DNA of 64,000 nucleotides from Chryseobacterium sp. S0630 (GTDB lineage: Bacteria; Bacteroidota; Bacteroidia; Flavobacteriales; Weeksellaceae). The stretch lies in the NCBI RefSeq assembly GCF_024158915.1, contig NZ_JAMZGF010000007.1:62001-126000 (forward strand). The letters are read 5' to 3'. The translations under genes and the position numbers were made by a program. Shown piece by piece: positions 1 through 8,108 of this stretch (positions are counted from its first letter, which is position 1; each line of letters begins with the position of its first letter). The notes under the pieces are model-generated. The model made no database searches and had not been told where the DNA came from. It worked only from the letters and a program-made list of their open reading frames with translations.

Positions 1-358
1 CACTATAGTTACATCTTATGGGCTGTATGAAGACGTGATCTGCATTTTGTAATGAAGCACAACCGTTTGCTGTTGGTCCGTAAACTGCAAAATCATAATC
101 ATCATCCTGATCGTTAGGTTTTATTTTAAATGCCAGCGTTCCTGGTGTGGATACTGTGAAAGTGTACCAAACTGTATATCTTTCATTGGTGCTGAGGCAT
201 CCTCCGTTTTGGTTAAGAATTTCTATAATATTCCCCGGGCCTGAAGGGGTGTATGAGATGTCAGAATTACCACAGATGGGAATTGCTGTGACACAGTCTG
301 ACTGTGAATAGGCCATTTGCGCTATCAATAAAATAAAAAGAAGTAATATTTTTTTCAT
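1..358 (-). CDS. Secreted surface protein, N-terminal part only (cut by window edge)
   Basis: The reading frame runs from the ATG at 358 to the window edge without a stop, so only about 119 residues are visible. It opens with a typical signal peptide (MKK, hydrophobic core, cleavage near AYS-Q). After the signal comes a Cys-containing segment with GNSDISYTP, VWYTF and NDQDDDYDF motifs. These match the N-terminal domain of the gene at 460-2532 almost motif for motif, so the two are tandem paralogues. That domain looks like a beta-sandwich of the bacterial pre-peptidase kind (inference). By analogy with its neighbour it probably ends in a T9SS type B sorting domain lying outside the window. Confidence 0.8.
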   Translation of the reverse strand, partial: MKKILLLFILLIAQMAYSQSDCVTAIPICGNSDISYTPSGPGNIIEILNQNGGCLSTNERYTVWYTFTVSTPGTLAFKIKPNDQDDDYDFAVYGPTANGCASLQNADHVFIQPIRCNYS

Positions 359-421
359 TGTTAAAACTTTTTTTGTTAAACAAACTTGAAATCAATAAAT
401 TTTTATCATTATTTGTAAAAG

Positions 422-445
422 AAAAAGCCGCCAAAGCGGCTTTTT
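422..445 (-). terminator. Intrinsic terminator after the T9SS surface protein
   Basis: GCCGC (427-431) pairs with GCGGC (436-440) around a CAAA loop. It is flanked by A5 and T5 and so works on either strand. It lies 15 bases past the stop of the minus-strand gene at 460-2532 and before its paralogue at 358. Confidence 0.85.
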
Positions 446-459
446 ATATTGTGGTGTTT

Positions 460-2532
460 TTATTCTCTGTTTTTTACAACAATCCAACCTGAAAACTTGA
501 AAGGAGTGTTCTTCTTGTCGTTCTCATTCCATGTTACAGAATACCAGTAGGTACCTGTTGGAATGTTCTTGCCACCAATTCTACCATCCCATTTGTAACC
601 ATTGGATTTGTCTCCCTGATGGATTTTTGTTCCATATCTGTCAAAGATACTCAAAATAAGATTCTGTTTATCAGCCATAGCAGAATAATCCACTACATCA
701 TTCACACCATCTCCGTTTGGAGTAATCATATTGATAAGGTTAGGAACCACTACTGCAACTTCAATTGGTTCGCAGTCATAAGCATCTTTTACATATACTT
801 TGTAAGTTCCTCTTGCTACATTGGAGAATACATTAGAAGGCTGCCATAGAATCTTATCCATAGAATACTGATAATCCGGTGTTCCTCCAATAACGTTGAT
901 TGTCAAAGTAGTATTGTTAATATCAATATTTGTTACAACTGGTTGCTCAGAAGGATAAACGGTTACCTTTTGAGTGGCAACGCATTCACCTGTTTTTAAT
1001 TTTACCCAGTAAACGCCTACTCCTACGTCTTTGATAGACTGTGTTGTCGCTCCTGTACTCCATTCATAGCTTTTGAATCCAGGTCCTGCATCTAAAGTGG
1101 TAGTGTCTTCTATACAGATAATTTTATCTTTCAATACACTAGATGTTACTGGAGCAATTACTGTTAAACCAATTTTTACCACTACATAACATCCTCTGGT
1201 GTCAGATACTCTTACGTATACTAAGCCGCTTGGTGCAATATAATTAGCATTTAAAATTTGGTTGGTTTCATCTATTGCATCTGTCAATGAAGGGAAATAT
1301 TTTTTCGTGATCCCTGCCTGTGGTGTAATTACAGCAGCGTTATCTAAGTTGAATAATGCTGTAGAAGGATTGGCTTCAATAAAGCATGATCTTAATTCTG
1401 CATCTTTTGCAATGATTTGCGGATAGAACTTAAGGGTGATTTCTGCAATATCACTACATCCAAATACAGAAGTTACTTTTACATATATTTTACCTTCAGC
1501 AGAAACAAACTGATAGATATTGGTGATCTCATTGATTGAGTTGTTCAGATCATATAACGTGTAATAATATTTTTTAGTTGCCGTTGGATCAGCAAAAACT
1601 GCTGCAGTGGTAAGATCATACATTGCCGTACCTGCATTGTTATTATTACAACTTGTCAGCGTTACATCGGTAGCGGTGATCGTTCCATCTTTAAATTTAA
1701 ATTTACCAGTCTGTCTACATTTATTAATAGGGCTGTTGGGGTTAGTCGGGTCAGTATAGTTGATACTGTAGAAATAAACACCAACAGGGGTAACTGTTTG
1801 AGGGCCAACAAGAGGGTTGTTACCTGTTAAAGCATCGTTCTGACTTGTGTGGTAGCTAATGTTGAAGTTAGGGTTACCATTAAGAATACCTGCGGATAAT
1901 GATGCGAAATCAAAAGTCGCCGGATTTGAACAGATTACTACTTCTCTTGGGTCAGCAGGATTAGCTCCTGGAATTCCCGGTGGGATAAATGGGTGAGGTT
2001 GTATATTCGGATCTGTAAATGGAGATGATAGAGTAGCTGTTCCACCCCATGATAATTTGAATCCGTTAGCTGTTTCTCTGTGGTTGTTTACAATGATATA
2101 GTAAGTCTGACCAGGCAATACATCCATGTATTTTACCCATTTGTCTCCTGTTGCATCCTCACTAAGGTCAGTAGCGGTCATATTAAGACCTGTGTTTCCA
2201 CTTTGTCCGGAATAAGAACAACGGATGGGAGCTCCCAGGTTTCCGCAAGACTTGTTAGGTCCATATACTCCAAAGTCATAATCATCTCCCTGGTCGTTAG
2301 GGATAATTTCGAAAGTAAGAGTTCCTCCTGTAGCTATGGTAAAAGAATACCATACGGAGTACTTTTCGTCAGAAGTTAAACATCCACCCAGGTCTTCTGC
2401 AATGTCTCCGTGCCCGCCTGGTGTATATGAAATGTCAGAGTTACCGCAGACTGCCATTGCAGTGCCACAATCTGATTGTGCAAATAAAATATGTGAAAAT
2501 ATGATTAATAAAACAAGTAATGTTTTTTTCAT
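460..2532 (-). CDS. T9SS type B sorting domain-containing secreted protein
   Basis: A 690-residue exported protein. It has a signal peptide (residues 1-18, cleavage LFA-Q), an N-terminal Cys-containing beta-sandwich-like domain (about 19-170, with the GDDYDFGVYGP motif), and a middle part built of repeated modules each with a conserved Cys. The C-terminal domain from about residue 602 has ITPNGDGVND, FDRYG, WDG and GTYWY motifs. That tail is the type B sorting signal of the type IX secretion system (known family), so the protein should cross the outer membrane and be released or attached at the surface. The middle modules resemble the Ig/PKD-like spacers of large flavobacterial adhesins; the ligand is unknown. 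The paralogue at 1-358 is directly downstream. Confidence 0.88.
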   Translation of the reverse strand: MKKTLLVLLIIFSHILFAQSDCGTAMAVCGNSDISYTPGGHGDIAEDLGGCLTSDEKYSVWYSFTIATGGTLTFEIIPNDQGDDYDFGVYGPNKSCGNLGAPIRCSYSGQSGNTGLNMTATDLSEDATGDKWVKYMDVLPGQTYYIIVNNHRETANGFKLSWGGTATLSSPFTDPNIQPHPFIPPGIPGANPADPREVVICSNPATFDFASLSAGILNGNPNFNISYHTSQNDALTGNNPLVGPQTVTPVGVYFYSINYTDPTNPNSPINKCRQTGKFKFKDGTITATDVTLTSCNNNNAGTAMYDLTTAAVFADPTATKKYYYTLYDLNNSINEITNIYQFVSAEGKIYVKVTSVFGCSDIAEITLKFYPQIIAKDAELRSCFIEANPSTALFNLDNAAVITPQAGITKKYFPSLTDAIDETNQILNANYIAPSGLVYVRVSDTRGCYVVVKIGLTVIAPVTSSVLKDKIICIEDTTTLDAGPGFKSYEWSTGATTQSIKDVGVGVYWVKLKTGECVATQKVTVYPSEQPVVTNIDINNTTLTINVIGGTPDYQYSMDKILWQPSNVFSNVARGTYKVYVKDAYDCEPIEVAVVVPNLINMITPNGDGVNDVVDYSAMADKQNLILSIFDRYGTKIHQGDKSNGYKWDGRIGGKNIPTGTYWYSVTWNENDKKNTPFKFSGWIVVKNRE

Positions 2533-2626
2533 GAGAATTAATTTTAAAACAAATAGTAAAAGTGTTTAATTACTAAAAAATGCTATTCTTTATCTGATAC
2601 AAATGAATTTCTAAGTCTTTCCTATC

Positions 2627-2665
2627 AAAAAAAAAATTGATCATCCCAATCTATTCGGGAGATCA
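2627..2665 (-). terminator. Terminator of the TPR-like gene
   Basis: TGATC-A-TCCC (2638-2647) pairs with GGGA-GATCA (2657-2665), with one bulged base. On the minus strand the stem is followed by a long T run (the A run at 2627-2636). It sits 16 bases after the stop of the gene at 2681-3286. Confidence 0.75.
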
Positions 2666-2680
2666 TACATTTTTTTGCTG

Positions 2681-3286
2681 TTAATTTGTTCCGATCAGCT
2701 GTTTTCCCCAGATAGGTGAACTGGATGAAGGGTCTGATGTTTCAAATTCTTTGGCTGCTTTTTGATATAATTTTATAGCTTCAGTCTTATTTCCTTGTTT
2801 TTCTGCCATTTCAGCTTTTAAGAAGGATAATCTTGGGCTGCTTTTTAAAGTGGTTTCAGCTTTATTCATGTAGCTGGTAACTGTCTTTAATTCTTTTTGT
2901 GGATCTGTAGCTGTTTTTATTCTGATTTTCTGAAAATGAATAAGAGCAAGCAGAAGGTTTACTTCTCCGTTGTTCTTTTCGGAAGCAAGTACCTGCATAG
3001 CCAGTTTTCTTGCAGTCTCATTAGGCTCTCCAAGAGGGTTGTTCGGACTGTTCTTTAAAAGGAAATTGGTTTTAAGATACAATGTTGCAGCTGCATAATA
3101 ATTGGCTTTCCATTTTTCTGAAGTTTTAGCCTCTGAAAACTTAGAGAAAAGTGTATCATAGTCGTTTTCTGTTTTAGCTTCATTGAGCTGCAAAACAGAT
3201 TGTTGTAAGGTTTGGTCTGAAAAAAATTGAGCATTCATCAGAGAACCTGTCACGAGAAAGCTCAAAATTAGTAAAAGTTTAGTCAT
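2681..3286 (-). CDS. Exported TPR-like protein of unknown function
   Basis: 201 residues with an N-terminal signal peptide (cleavage near MNA-Q, residue 19). The rest is predicted to be helical. The C-terminal half (about 110-190) reads like one or two tetratricopeptide repeats: it has alternating small and aromatic positions and a segment MAEKQGNKTEAIKLYQKAA that fits the TPR consensus. It probably acts as a periplasmic scaffold or binding protein (inference). The start is the ATG at 3286, just downstream of a TATATTTG box at 3306-3313. It is transcribed alone, with a terminator on its 3' side. No catalytic motif was seen. Confidence 0.7.
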   Translation of the reverse strand: MTKLLLILSFLVTGSLMNAQFFSDQTLQQSVLQLNEAKTENDYDTLFSKFSEAKTSEKWKANYYAAATLYLKTNFLLKNSPNNPLGEPNETARKLAMQVLASEKNNGEVNLLLALIHFQKIRIKTATDPQKELKTVTSYMNKAETTLKSSPRLSFLKAEMAEKQGNKTEAIKLYQKAAKEFETSDPSSSSPIWGKQLIGTN

Positions 3287-3305
3287 AGGGGGATATTTTA
3301 TGAAG

Positions 3306-3313
3306 CAAATATA
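3306..3313 (-). promoter_or_regulatory. Promoter -7 element for the TPR-like gene
   Basis: On the minus strand this reads TATATTTG, an exact match to the Bacteroidota -7 consensus TAnnTTTG, 20 bases before the ATG at 3286. No clear -33 TTTG is visible. Confidence 0.55.
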
Positions 3314-3589
3314 AAAAATTATTAACGTTAAATTAAAGATTTTGAGATATATTTAATGAAAGTAACGTATTGGTTTTAAATATTGTATTTTCTTATTTTG
3401 GTTAGATTATGTAGAGATCGTAAAGATATTGGTGCTTTTGATGAATATTTAAGGTTTAATTCTTTTATAAATTTTTAAAAAACAGCTATAAAACAAAAAT
3501 CAGAATAGAAAACGTTCTATTCTGATTTTAAGTATTTCGAATTCTGATTTTTTTTGTATCAGATTTTAAATAGGCTGATAAACAATTAG
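3314..3589. other. Intergenic region between the TPR-like gene and the MFS gene
   Basis: AT-rich spacer. It holds the TPR gene's upstream region and the MFS terminator at 3496-3529. I see no other gene or repeat. Confidence 0.6.
3496..3529 (-). terminator. Terminator of the MFS transporter gene
   Basis: AAAATCAGAATAG (3496-3508) pairs perfectly with CTATTCTGATTTT (3517-3529) around an 8-base loop. It is downstream of the minus-strand stop at 3590. A partial second copy of the right arm (ATTCTGATTTTTTTT) follows at 3541-3556. Confidence 0.8.
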
Positions 3590-4825
3590 TTAATATTGCA
3601 TCTTTCTCAGTTTAGGATTGGTGCTTCCTACAACAAGGGCCACTAAAACAGTCATGCAGCCACCAAATACCACAGAGCGTACAACTCCCAGTAGTTTGGC
3701 CATAAGTCCACTTTCGAATTGTCCCATTTCATTGCTGGACATGATGAAAATTGAATTCACACTTAGAACACGTCCTCTGATGTGATCCGGTGTTTTTAAC
3801 TGTACAATGGTTCCTCGGATAACCACGGAAATTCCATCCAGCATTCCGCTCATCACCAGGAACATAAAAGATAGCCAGTATAATTTTGAGAGCCCGAATC
3901 CAATAATGCATAGCCCGAATCCGGTAACCACTACAAGAAGTATTTTTCCCTGATTTTTGCGAAGAGGAACAATAGATAAAATAGTAATAATACACATAGA
4001 ACCGATATCCGAAGCTGCATTCAGTAAGCCGAAACCTTCAGCTCCTGAATTCAGGATGTCTGTAGCAAATACAGGGATCATAGCAACTGCTCCGCCAAAA
4101 AGTACTGCAAACATATCAAGACATAAAGCTCCCAGAATCTCCTTGGTTTTAAAAATATAAGAAATTCCTTCGCGCATGCTTTCTACTACATTTACTGTTT
4201 CCTTTTTGTATTCCGAATACTGTTTTTGAAGTTGCCAGAAAAATAATGAAGCAACAAATATGAGTGCTAAAATAGCAACCAGAGTCCATTTTACACCGAT
4301 AAATCCAATAAGAACACCACCAATAGCATGTCCGCAAACAGAAGAGATCAGAAAAGTAGCCTGGTTTAGAGTCACGGCATTCGGAAGATTTTCCTTCTTT
4401 ACAATTTTAGGAATCATGGAAGGAACAATAGGACCGATAAATGCCCTTGCTATTCCCGTAAAAAAGATAACTCCATAAATATAATAAGTAATCTGATGGC
4501 CTGTAAAGTGCATTTCTACATCCAGGAAGGCTGGGATCAGCAGAAGCCCGATCAGGAAAATATAAGCATAATTGCAGATGAGAAGCAGTCTCTTCTTTTC
4601 ATTCATATCAATAACATGTCCTGCATACAGCGCACAGCTTACCGCAGGAATCACTTCTGAAAGTCCGATAAGACCTATTGAAAAAGGATCTTTTGTTAAT
4701 TGATACACCCACCATCCAAGTAAAGTGGCAAGCATTCTGAAAGCTAAAACAATAAAAAATCTCCCGGTGAGAAGATTTCTGAACTCAACATTTTGTAATG
4801 TTTGTAACGGGGTAAAGGAAATCAT
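3590..4825 (-). CDS. MFS transporter, EntS-like (MFS_3) exporter
   Basis: 411 residues with roughly 10-12 hydrophobic segments across the whole length. The loop after the second helix reads GHVIDMNEKKR, a variant of MFS motif A. The layout and the N-terminal FRNLLTGRFF segment resemble the MFS_3/enterobactin-exporter-like branch, whose members export siderophores, macrolides or other small molecules; the substrate here is not visible. A frame open to a TTG at 4831 exists, but the TTG and its upstream bases lie in the terminator of the previous gene, so ATG 4825 is taken as the start. A perfect terminator follows the gene. Confidence 0.8.
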   Translation of the reverse strand: MISFTPLQTLQNVEFRNLLTGRFFIVLAFRMLATLLGWWVYQLTKDPFSIGLIGLSEVIPAVSCALYAGHVIDMNEKKRLLLICNYAYIFLIGLLLIPAFLDVEMHFTGHQITYYIYGVIFFTGIARAFIGPIVPSMIPKIVKKENLPNAVTLNQATFLISSVCGHAIGGVLIGFIGVKWTLVAILALIFVASLFFWQLQKQYSEYKKETVNVVESMREGISYIFKTKEILGALCLDMFAVLFGGAVAMIPVFATDILNSGAEGFGLLNAASDIGSMCIITILSIVPLRKNQGKILLVVVTGFGLCIIGFGLSKLYWLSFMFLVMSGMLDGISVVIRGTIVQLKTPDHIRGRVLSVNSIFIMSSNEMGQFESGLMAKLLGVVRSVVFGGCMTVLVALVVGSTNPKLRKMQY

Positions 4826-4828
4826 GAA

Positions 4829-4861
4829 CAAAAATAGCCCTAAAAATTTATTTAGGGCTAT
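4829..4861 (-). terminator. Terminator of the small lipoprotein gene, abutting the MFS start
   Basis: ATAGCCCTAAA (4834-4844) pairs with TTTAGGGCTAT (4851-4861), followed on the minus strand by TTTTTG. The hairpin ends only about 8 bases before the MFS start codon at 4825, so the MFS gene must be transcribed by readthrough or start very close to its ATG. Confidence 0.8.
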
Positions 4862-4917
4862 CCATATGACAATTTTTGAAAGATATATTAAATATATCTC
4901 AAAAGATAAAATCTATT

Positions 4918-5280
4918 TTAGTCAGCTCTTGATGAACTCAATACGATGGCTGCAACACCTGCTGCTCCAATGATCGTAGCTCCTGCGGCAATTCTTGCCT
5001 TTCTTCTGTCTTTTACAGCGGCTACATTGGATTTAGGAATAATTACTTCTGTACTGTCTTTTTTACCGGCTGTACCTACAAGATTTTCACCAACGACGTT
5101 TCTGAATAAGATGGTCTGCTTCGGAGAGCCGTCTCTCATAGTTACTTTATATACTTTTCCGGCTTCAAGATTAGAGTAGTTGTTTTTTGAAATATCTTCG
5201 CTGTATTTTGTAGTAGCACAAGATGTAATAACAAATAAAGATGTTAGTAAAGACGATTTCAACAGTACAGATGCTTTCAT
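4918..5280 (-). CDS. Small lipoprotein, unknown function
   Basis: 120 residues. The N-terminus carries a lipoprotein signal with lipobox VITSC (Cys21), so the protein should be lipid-anchored. The middle (about 40-90) contains KVYKVTMRDG and IPKSNVAAVKDRRKAR, a compact beta-rich region. The C-terminal 25 residues are an Ala/Gly/Ile hydrophobic segment ending in SSSRAD, which could insert in a membrane in glycine-zipper fashion (inference). It has its own -7 box at 5299-5306 and its own terminator, so it is monocistronic. I do not recognise a named family. Confidence 0.7.
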   Translation of the reverse strand: MKASVLLKSSLLTSLFVITSCATTKYSEDISKNNYSNLEAGKVYKVTMRDGSPKQTILFRNVVGENLVGTAGKKDSTEVIIPKSNVAAVKDRRKARIAAGATIIGAAGVAAIVLSSSRAD

Positions 5281-5298
5281 TATTTTCTTTTAGTTTTT

Positions 5299-5306
5299 CA
5301 AATTTA
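5299..5306 (-). promoter_or_regulatory. Promoter -7 element for the small lipoprotein
   Basis: Minus-strand TAAATTTG matches TAnnTTTG, 19 bases before ATG 5280. No -33 match was seen. Confidence 0.5.
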
Positions 5307-5349
5307 TAATTTTTTTCGAATATACGTTTTTGGAATTGAAAAAAAATGA

Positions 5350-6849
5350 TTAAAGTTTGTAAATTTCTAACAGATTTGCAATCTTTCTGTCGTTAGCCAA
5401 TCTCGGAGTCTTGTTTTGACCGCCTAATTTTCCCTGGGACTTGGTATATTCATGAAAAGCATTTTTTTTAAGCCTCGTAATCTGTAATTTCTGTAAAATA
5501 TTTCCTGAAATCAAATCATCGTAATATGTATTTCTTGCCCGAAGCTGTTGATCCAGTTCATCTCTGAATGCTTCTAAATGCTCAGGCTCTTTTTCAAATT
5601 CAATCAGCCATTCGTGGTAAGGAAGCCCTTCTGCGGGATTTACCTGTGGTGCCAGATGGAATTCCGTAATCTGCGCAGGATATTTTTCAAGAGTCGCTTT
5701 CAAAGCTTCTTCTACCTCGAATGCTATCACATGTTCTCCAAAAGCGGAGGTGAAATGTTTGGTTCTCCCGCTTACCAAAACCCTGTACGGATCTTTACTG
5801 ATGAATCTTACAACATCTCCGATAGAATAGGCCCATAACCCGGAATTAGTCGTAAGAATTAATGCATAATCTTTATGAAGTTCGATTTCTTTTAATGTTA
5901 ATCTCCTTGCGCCAGGCTTACCATATTCTTCCAAAGGAATGAATTCGTAGAAAATTCCATGATTGGTCAATAGCAGTAGTCCTTCTTTGGTGTAATCATC
6001 CTGAAAAGCAAAAAAACCTTCAGAAGCAGGGAAAGTCTGAACAATGTCTACTTTACCTCCCAATAACTCTTCCATTTTATCACGATAGGGTTCATAGTTG
6101 ACTCCTCCGGTTACAATAAGCTGCAGATTGGGGAAAAGCTGTTTGATCTTTTTACCATGTTTTTCTGTCAACTTCTCAAAATACATGATCAGCCATGGCG
6201 GAATTCCTGAGATCAGTGTCATGTTTTCATGTTCCGTTTCTTCAATGATTTTATCTACTTTGGTTTCCCAGTCTTCCATAATATTGGTTTCCCAACTTGG
6301 CAGACGGTTTTTCTGAAGATAATTAGGAATATGATGGGCTACAATACCGGAAAGTCTTCCTGTTTTTATCCCAAATACTTCTTCCAGTTCCGGACTGCCC
6401 TGAAGGAAAATCATTTTTCCATTCACAAAATCAGCGTTATTCTTTTTACTGATATAATGAAATAAAGCACTTTGAGCTCCGGCTATCTGAAAAGGCATTC
6501 CTTCCTTGGAAATCGGAATATATTTAGATCCGGAAGTTGTTCCCGAAGTTTTGGCAAAATATTCAGGAGTTTCTGTCCATAAAATATTAGCCTGACCTTT
6601 TTTTACTCTTTCAATATAAGGTTTCAGATCTTCATAGTCGGCTACAGGAACTCTGTCCTGAAATTCTTTTACAGAATGAATGTTTTCAAAATCATGTTCC
6701 CGCCCAAAAAGAGTTTTTTGAGCTGTGTTCACTAGAGAAAGTAGTAAGTCCTCCTGGTTTTTCTCAGCATTTTTTTTGAAATCCTCCGCTTTTTGAACAT
6801 GTTTCTTTGCCCAGATCAGCGCTGCATTTTTCTTGAAGAAGTTTAACAT
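5350..6849 (-). CDS. GH3 auxin-responsive promoter family protein (acyl-adenylate/amido synthetase fold)
   Basis: 499 residues, the usual size for the GH3 family. The phosphate-binding signature of adenylate-forming enzymes is present as TSGTTSGSKYIPIS (residues 101-114). Further conserved blocks are YSIGDVVRF and SGRTKHFTSAFGEHV (about 340-370), which match the GH3 motif III and hinge region. Plant GH3 enzymes join amino acids to hormones. Bacterial homologues are widespread in Bacteroidota, and their substrates are unknown to me. It is cytosolic, with no signal peptide. The -7 box at 6854-6861 ends only 4 bases before the ATG, so the mRNA may be nearly leaderless. Confidence 0.88.
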   Translation of the reverse strand: MLNFFKKNAALIWAKKHVQKAEDFKKNAEKNQEDLLLSLVNTAQKTLFGREHDFENIHSVKEFQDRVPVADYEDLKPYIERVKKGQANILWTETPEYFAKTSGTTSGSKYIPISKEGMPFQIAGAQSALFHYISKKNNADFVNGKMIFLQGSPELEEVFGIKTGRLSGIVAHHIPNYLQKNRLPSWETNIMEDWETKVDKIIEETEHENMTLISGIPPWLIMYFEKLTEKHGKKIKQLFPNLQLIVTGGVNYEPYRDKMEELLGGKVDIVQTFPASEGFFAFQDDYTKEGLLLLTNHGIFYEFIPLEEYGKPGARRLTLKEIELHKDYALILTTNSGLWAYSIGDVVRFISKDPYRVLVSGRTKHFTSAFGEHVIAFEVEEALKATLEKYPAQITEFHLAPQVNPAEGLPYHEWLIEFEKEPEHLEAFRDELDQQLRARNTYYDDLISGNILQKLQITRLKKNAFHEYTKSQGKLGGQNKTPRLANDRKIANLLEIYKL

Positions 6850-6853
6850 GGGT

Positions 6854-6861
6854 CAAATTTA
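6854..6861 (-). promoter_or_regulatory. Promoter -7 element overlapping the GH3-like start region
   Basis: Minus-strand TAAATTTG, an exact TAnnTTTG match ending 4 bases upstream of the ATG at 6849. If it is active, transcription would begin at or around the start codon. Confidence 0.45.
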
Positions 6862-6906
6862 TAAATAAGTAGAGAATCTGGAATCATTTTTTACGAAGCT
6901 TCACAT

Positions 6907-6935
6907 AAAAAAACCGATGGAACAAGTTCCACCGG
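6907..6935 (-). terminator. Terminator after the KKDGTPDKRYK protein gene
   Basis: CCG-A-TGGAAC (6914-6923) pairs with GTTCCA-C-CGG (6926-6935), with one internal mismatch. On the minus strand it is followed by a T run (A run at 6907-6913). Confidence 0.75.
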
Positions 6936-6984
6936 CTTTTCGAAATTTGATTATGAAAATAACAACTATATGTTAATGTTATGC

Positions 6985-7281
6985 TTATTTGTTTGCTTTG
7001 TACCTTTTATCGGGAGTACCGTCTTTTTTCAGGTGTTTGTTTTCTTTATATCTCTTATCCGGAGTGCCGTCTTTTTTCATTTTAGCAGCCGGTTGTGCAG
7101 GCTTCGCCGCTTTTGCATCCATTGCCGGTTTTGCAGCTTTTACTTCAGCTGGTTTAACAGCTTTTGCTGTAGTTGCTTTTACAGGTGGGTGTGCCGTAGC
7201 ACCTGTAGCGGGAGCAGTCTGCTGAGCAGTGGCAAGTCCTAATCCAAGGATCAAAGACATTGCAGATAAGAATTTTTTCAT
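6985..7281 (-). CDS. Small exported Ala/Lys-rich protein with two KKDGTPDKRYK repeats
   Basis: 98 residues. It has a signal peptide (cleavage ATA-Q, residues 1-19), then an Ala/Pro/Lys-rich low-complexity linker (22-68). Two near-identical 14-residue repeats follow at 69-82 and 85-98, KKDGTPDKRYKxNK, differing only by E or A. The repeat is strongly basic with an invariant DGTPDKRYK core. It reminds me of the short basic adaptor motif annotated in some chlorovirus and Bacteroidota proteins, but I cannot confirm that. It probably acts in the periplasm or at the cell envelope. The start is the ATG at 7281, and a terminator follows. Confidence 0.75.
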   Translation of the reverse strand: MKKFLSAMSLILGLGLATAQQTAPATGATAHPPVKATTAKAVKPAEVKAAKPAMDAKAAKPAQPAAKMKKDGTPDKRYKENKHLKKDGTPDKRYKANK

Positions 7282-7406
7282 AAGAATTATTGTTTGTTTT
7301 TTGTTGAATAAAGATATACAAAAAGCAGGCTAGAAAATTGAGATTTTCAAACTTAACTAAAGTTTATTACAGCTTAAAAAAAAATTAAAACACTTCATTT
7401 ACAATG

Positions 7407-7439
7407 AAAAAGCCTGTCTTCAAAAATAAAGACAGGCTT
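7407..7439 (-). terminator. Terminator of the 131-residue lipoprotein gene
   Basis: AAGCCTGTCTT (7410-7420) pairs perfectly with AAGACAGGCTT (7429-7439). On the minus strand T residues follow. It lies 23 bases past the stop at 7463. Confidence 0.85.
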
Positions 7440-7462
7440 GAATAATATATAAATAGACATGG

Positions 7463-7858
7463 CTAGCGCGTACAATTGGCTGTCCACGTTTTGCCATCCT
7501 TGACGTACAGAATTTTTAAAACATTGTTATCAATTCTGATATAAGAGGTTGCTGTAGAACCAATCATCACCAGCGTATGATCTCCTTCCTGATTAAACTC
7601 TATTCCGTTAAGATCCGGAATGCTGTTTGAGAAAGCGAAATTATACTTGGTGCCGCTGGCGATCTTCGTTACAAATACACTTCCGTTATCTGTGCTGATA
7701 TTGGTAGAGCCTCCATCTTTATAAGAAACACTTCCTTTATAGGTTCCTGCAAAAAATTCATTGTTTACAGGGTCGTCATCTTTACTGCACGACGAAAAAG
7801 ATACTGCGGTAAATACCAACAGCATCATCACTCCTAAGATTTTAATTGCTTTTTTCAT
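7463..7858 (-). CDS. Hypothetical lipoprotein
   Basis: 131 residues with a lipoprotein signal (lipobox FSSC, Cys24) followed by the SKDDDP acidic stretch common after the lipid Cys in Bacteroidota surface lipoproteins. The mature part has alternating polar and hydrophobic strands (GTYKGSVSYKDG, SYIRIDNN, LKILYVKDGKTW), suggesting a small beta-barrel or sandwich of the lipocalin-like size class. No conserved catalytic residue is recognisable. It is monocistronic with its own terminator, and the ATG at 7858 is clear. Confidence 0.7.
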   Translation of the reverse strand: MKKAIKILGVMMLLVFTAVSFSSCSKDDDPVNNEFFAGTYKGSVSYKDGGSTNISTDNGSVFVTKIASGTKYNFAFSNSIPDLNGIEFNQEGDHTLVMIGSTATSYIRIDNNVLKILYVKDGKTWTANCTR

Positions 7859-8011
7859 AATACTATTCTTAATGTTTGGTTAGGCAGGAAGTCCCAAACA
7901 CTATGCCATGGGCGAATACTTGAATTTTTTTAACAGGTTATTAGATAAAATTGTAAAAAATTAAGATTTATTGCCTAAGTGCTTCATTTTAAATCTGAAA
8001 GTTGCTCTGTT

Positions 8012-8044
8012 TTTGAAACAAAGAAAAAAATATCCGTACCTTTG
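8012..8044 (+). promoter_or_regulatory. Promoter of mfd
   Basis: TTTG (8012-8015), 21 bases, then TACCTTTG (8037-8044): both Bacteroidota promoter elements at proper spacing. It predicts a leader of about 58 bases before ATG 8109 and argues against the longer upstream reading frame. Confidence 0.7.
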
Positions 8045-8108
8045 TATAGCAATAAACGGTTTCGGAAAACTCCCGAAATCGCTTTTGTCGTTTATACCAT
8101 TACTATTT

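Noticed and set aside
7971..8108. Upstream extension of mfd by 46 residues.
   Set aside because: A two-part promoter lies inside it and the extension has no similarity to Mfd N-termini.
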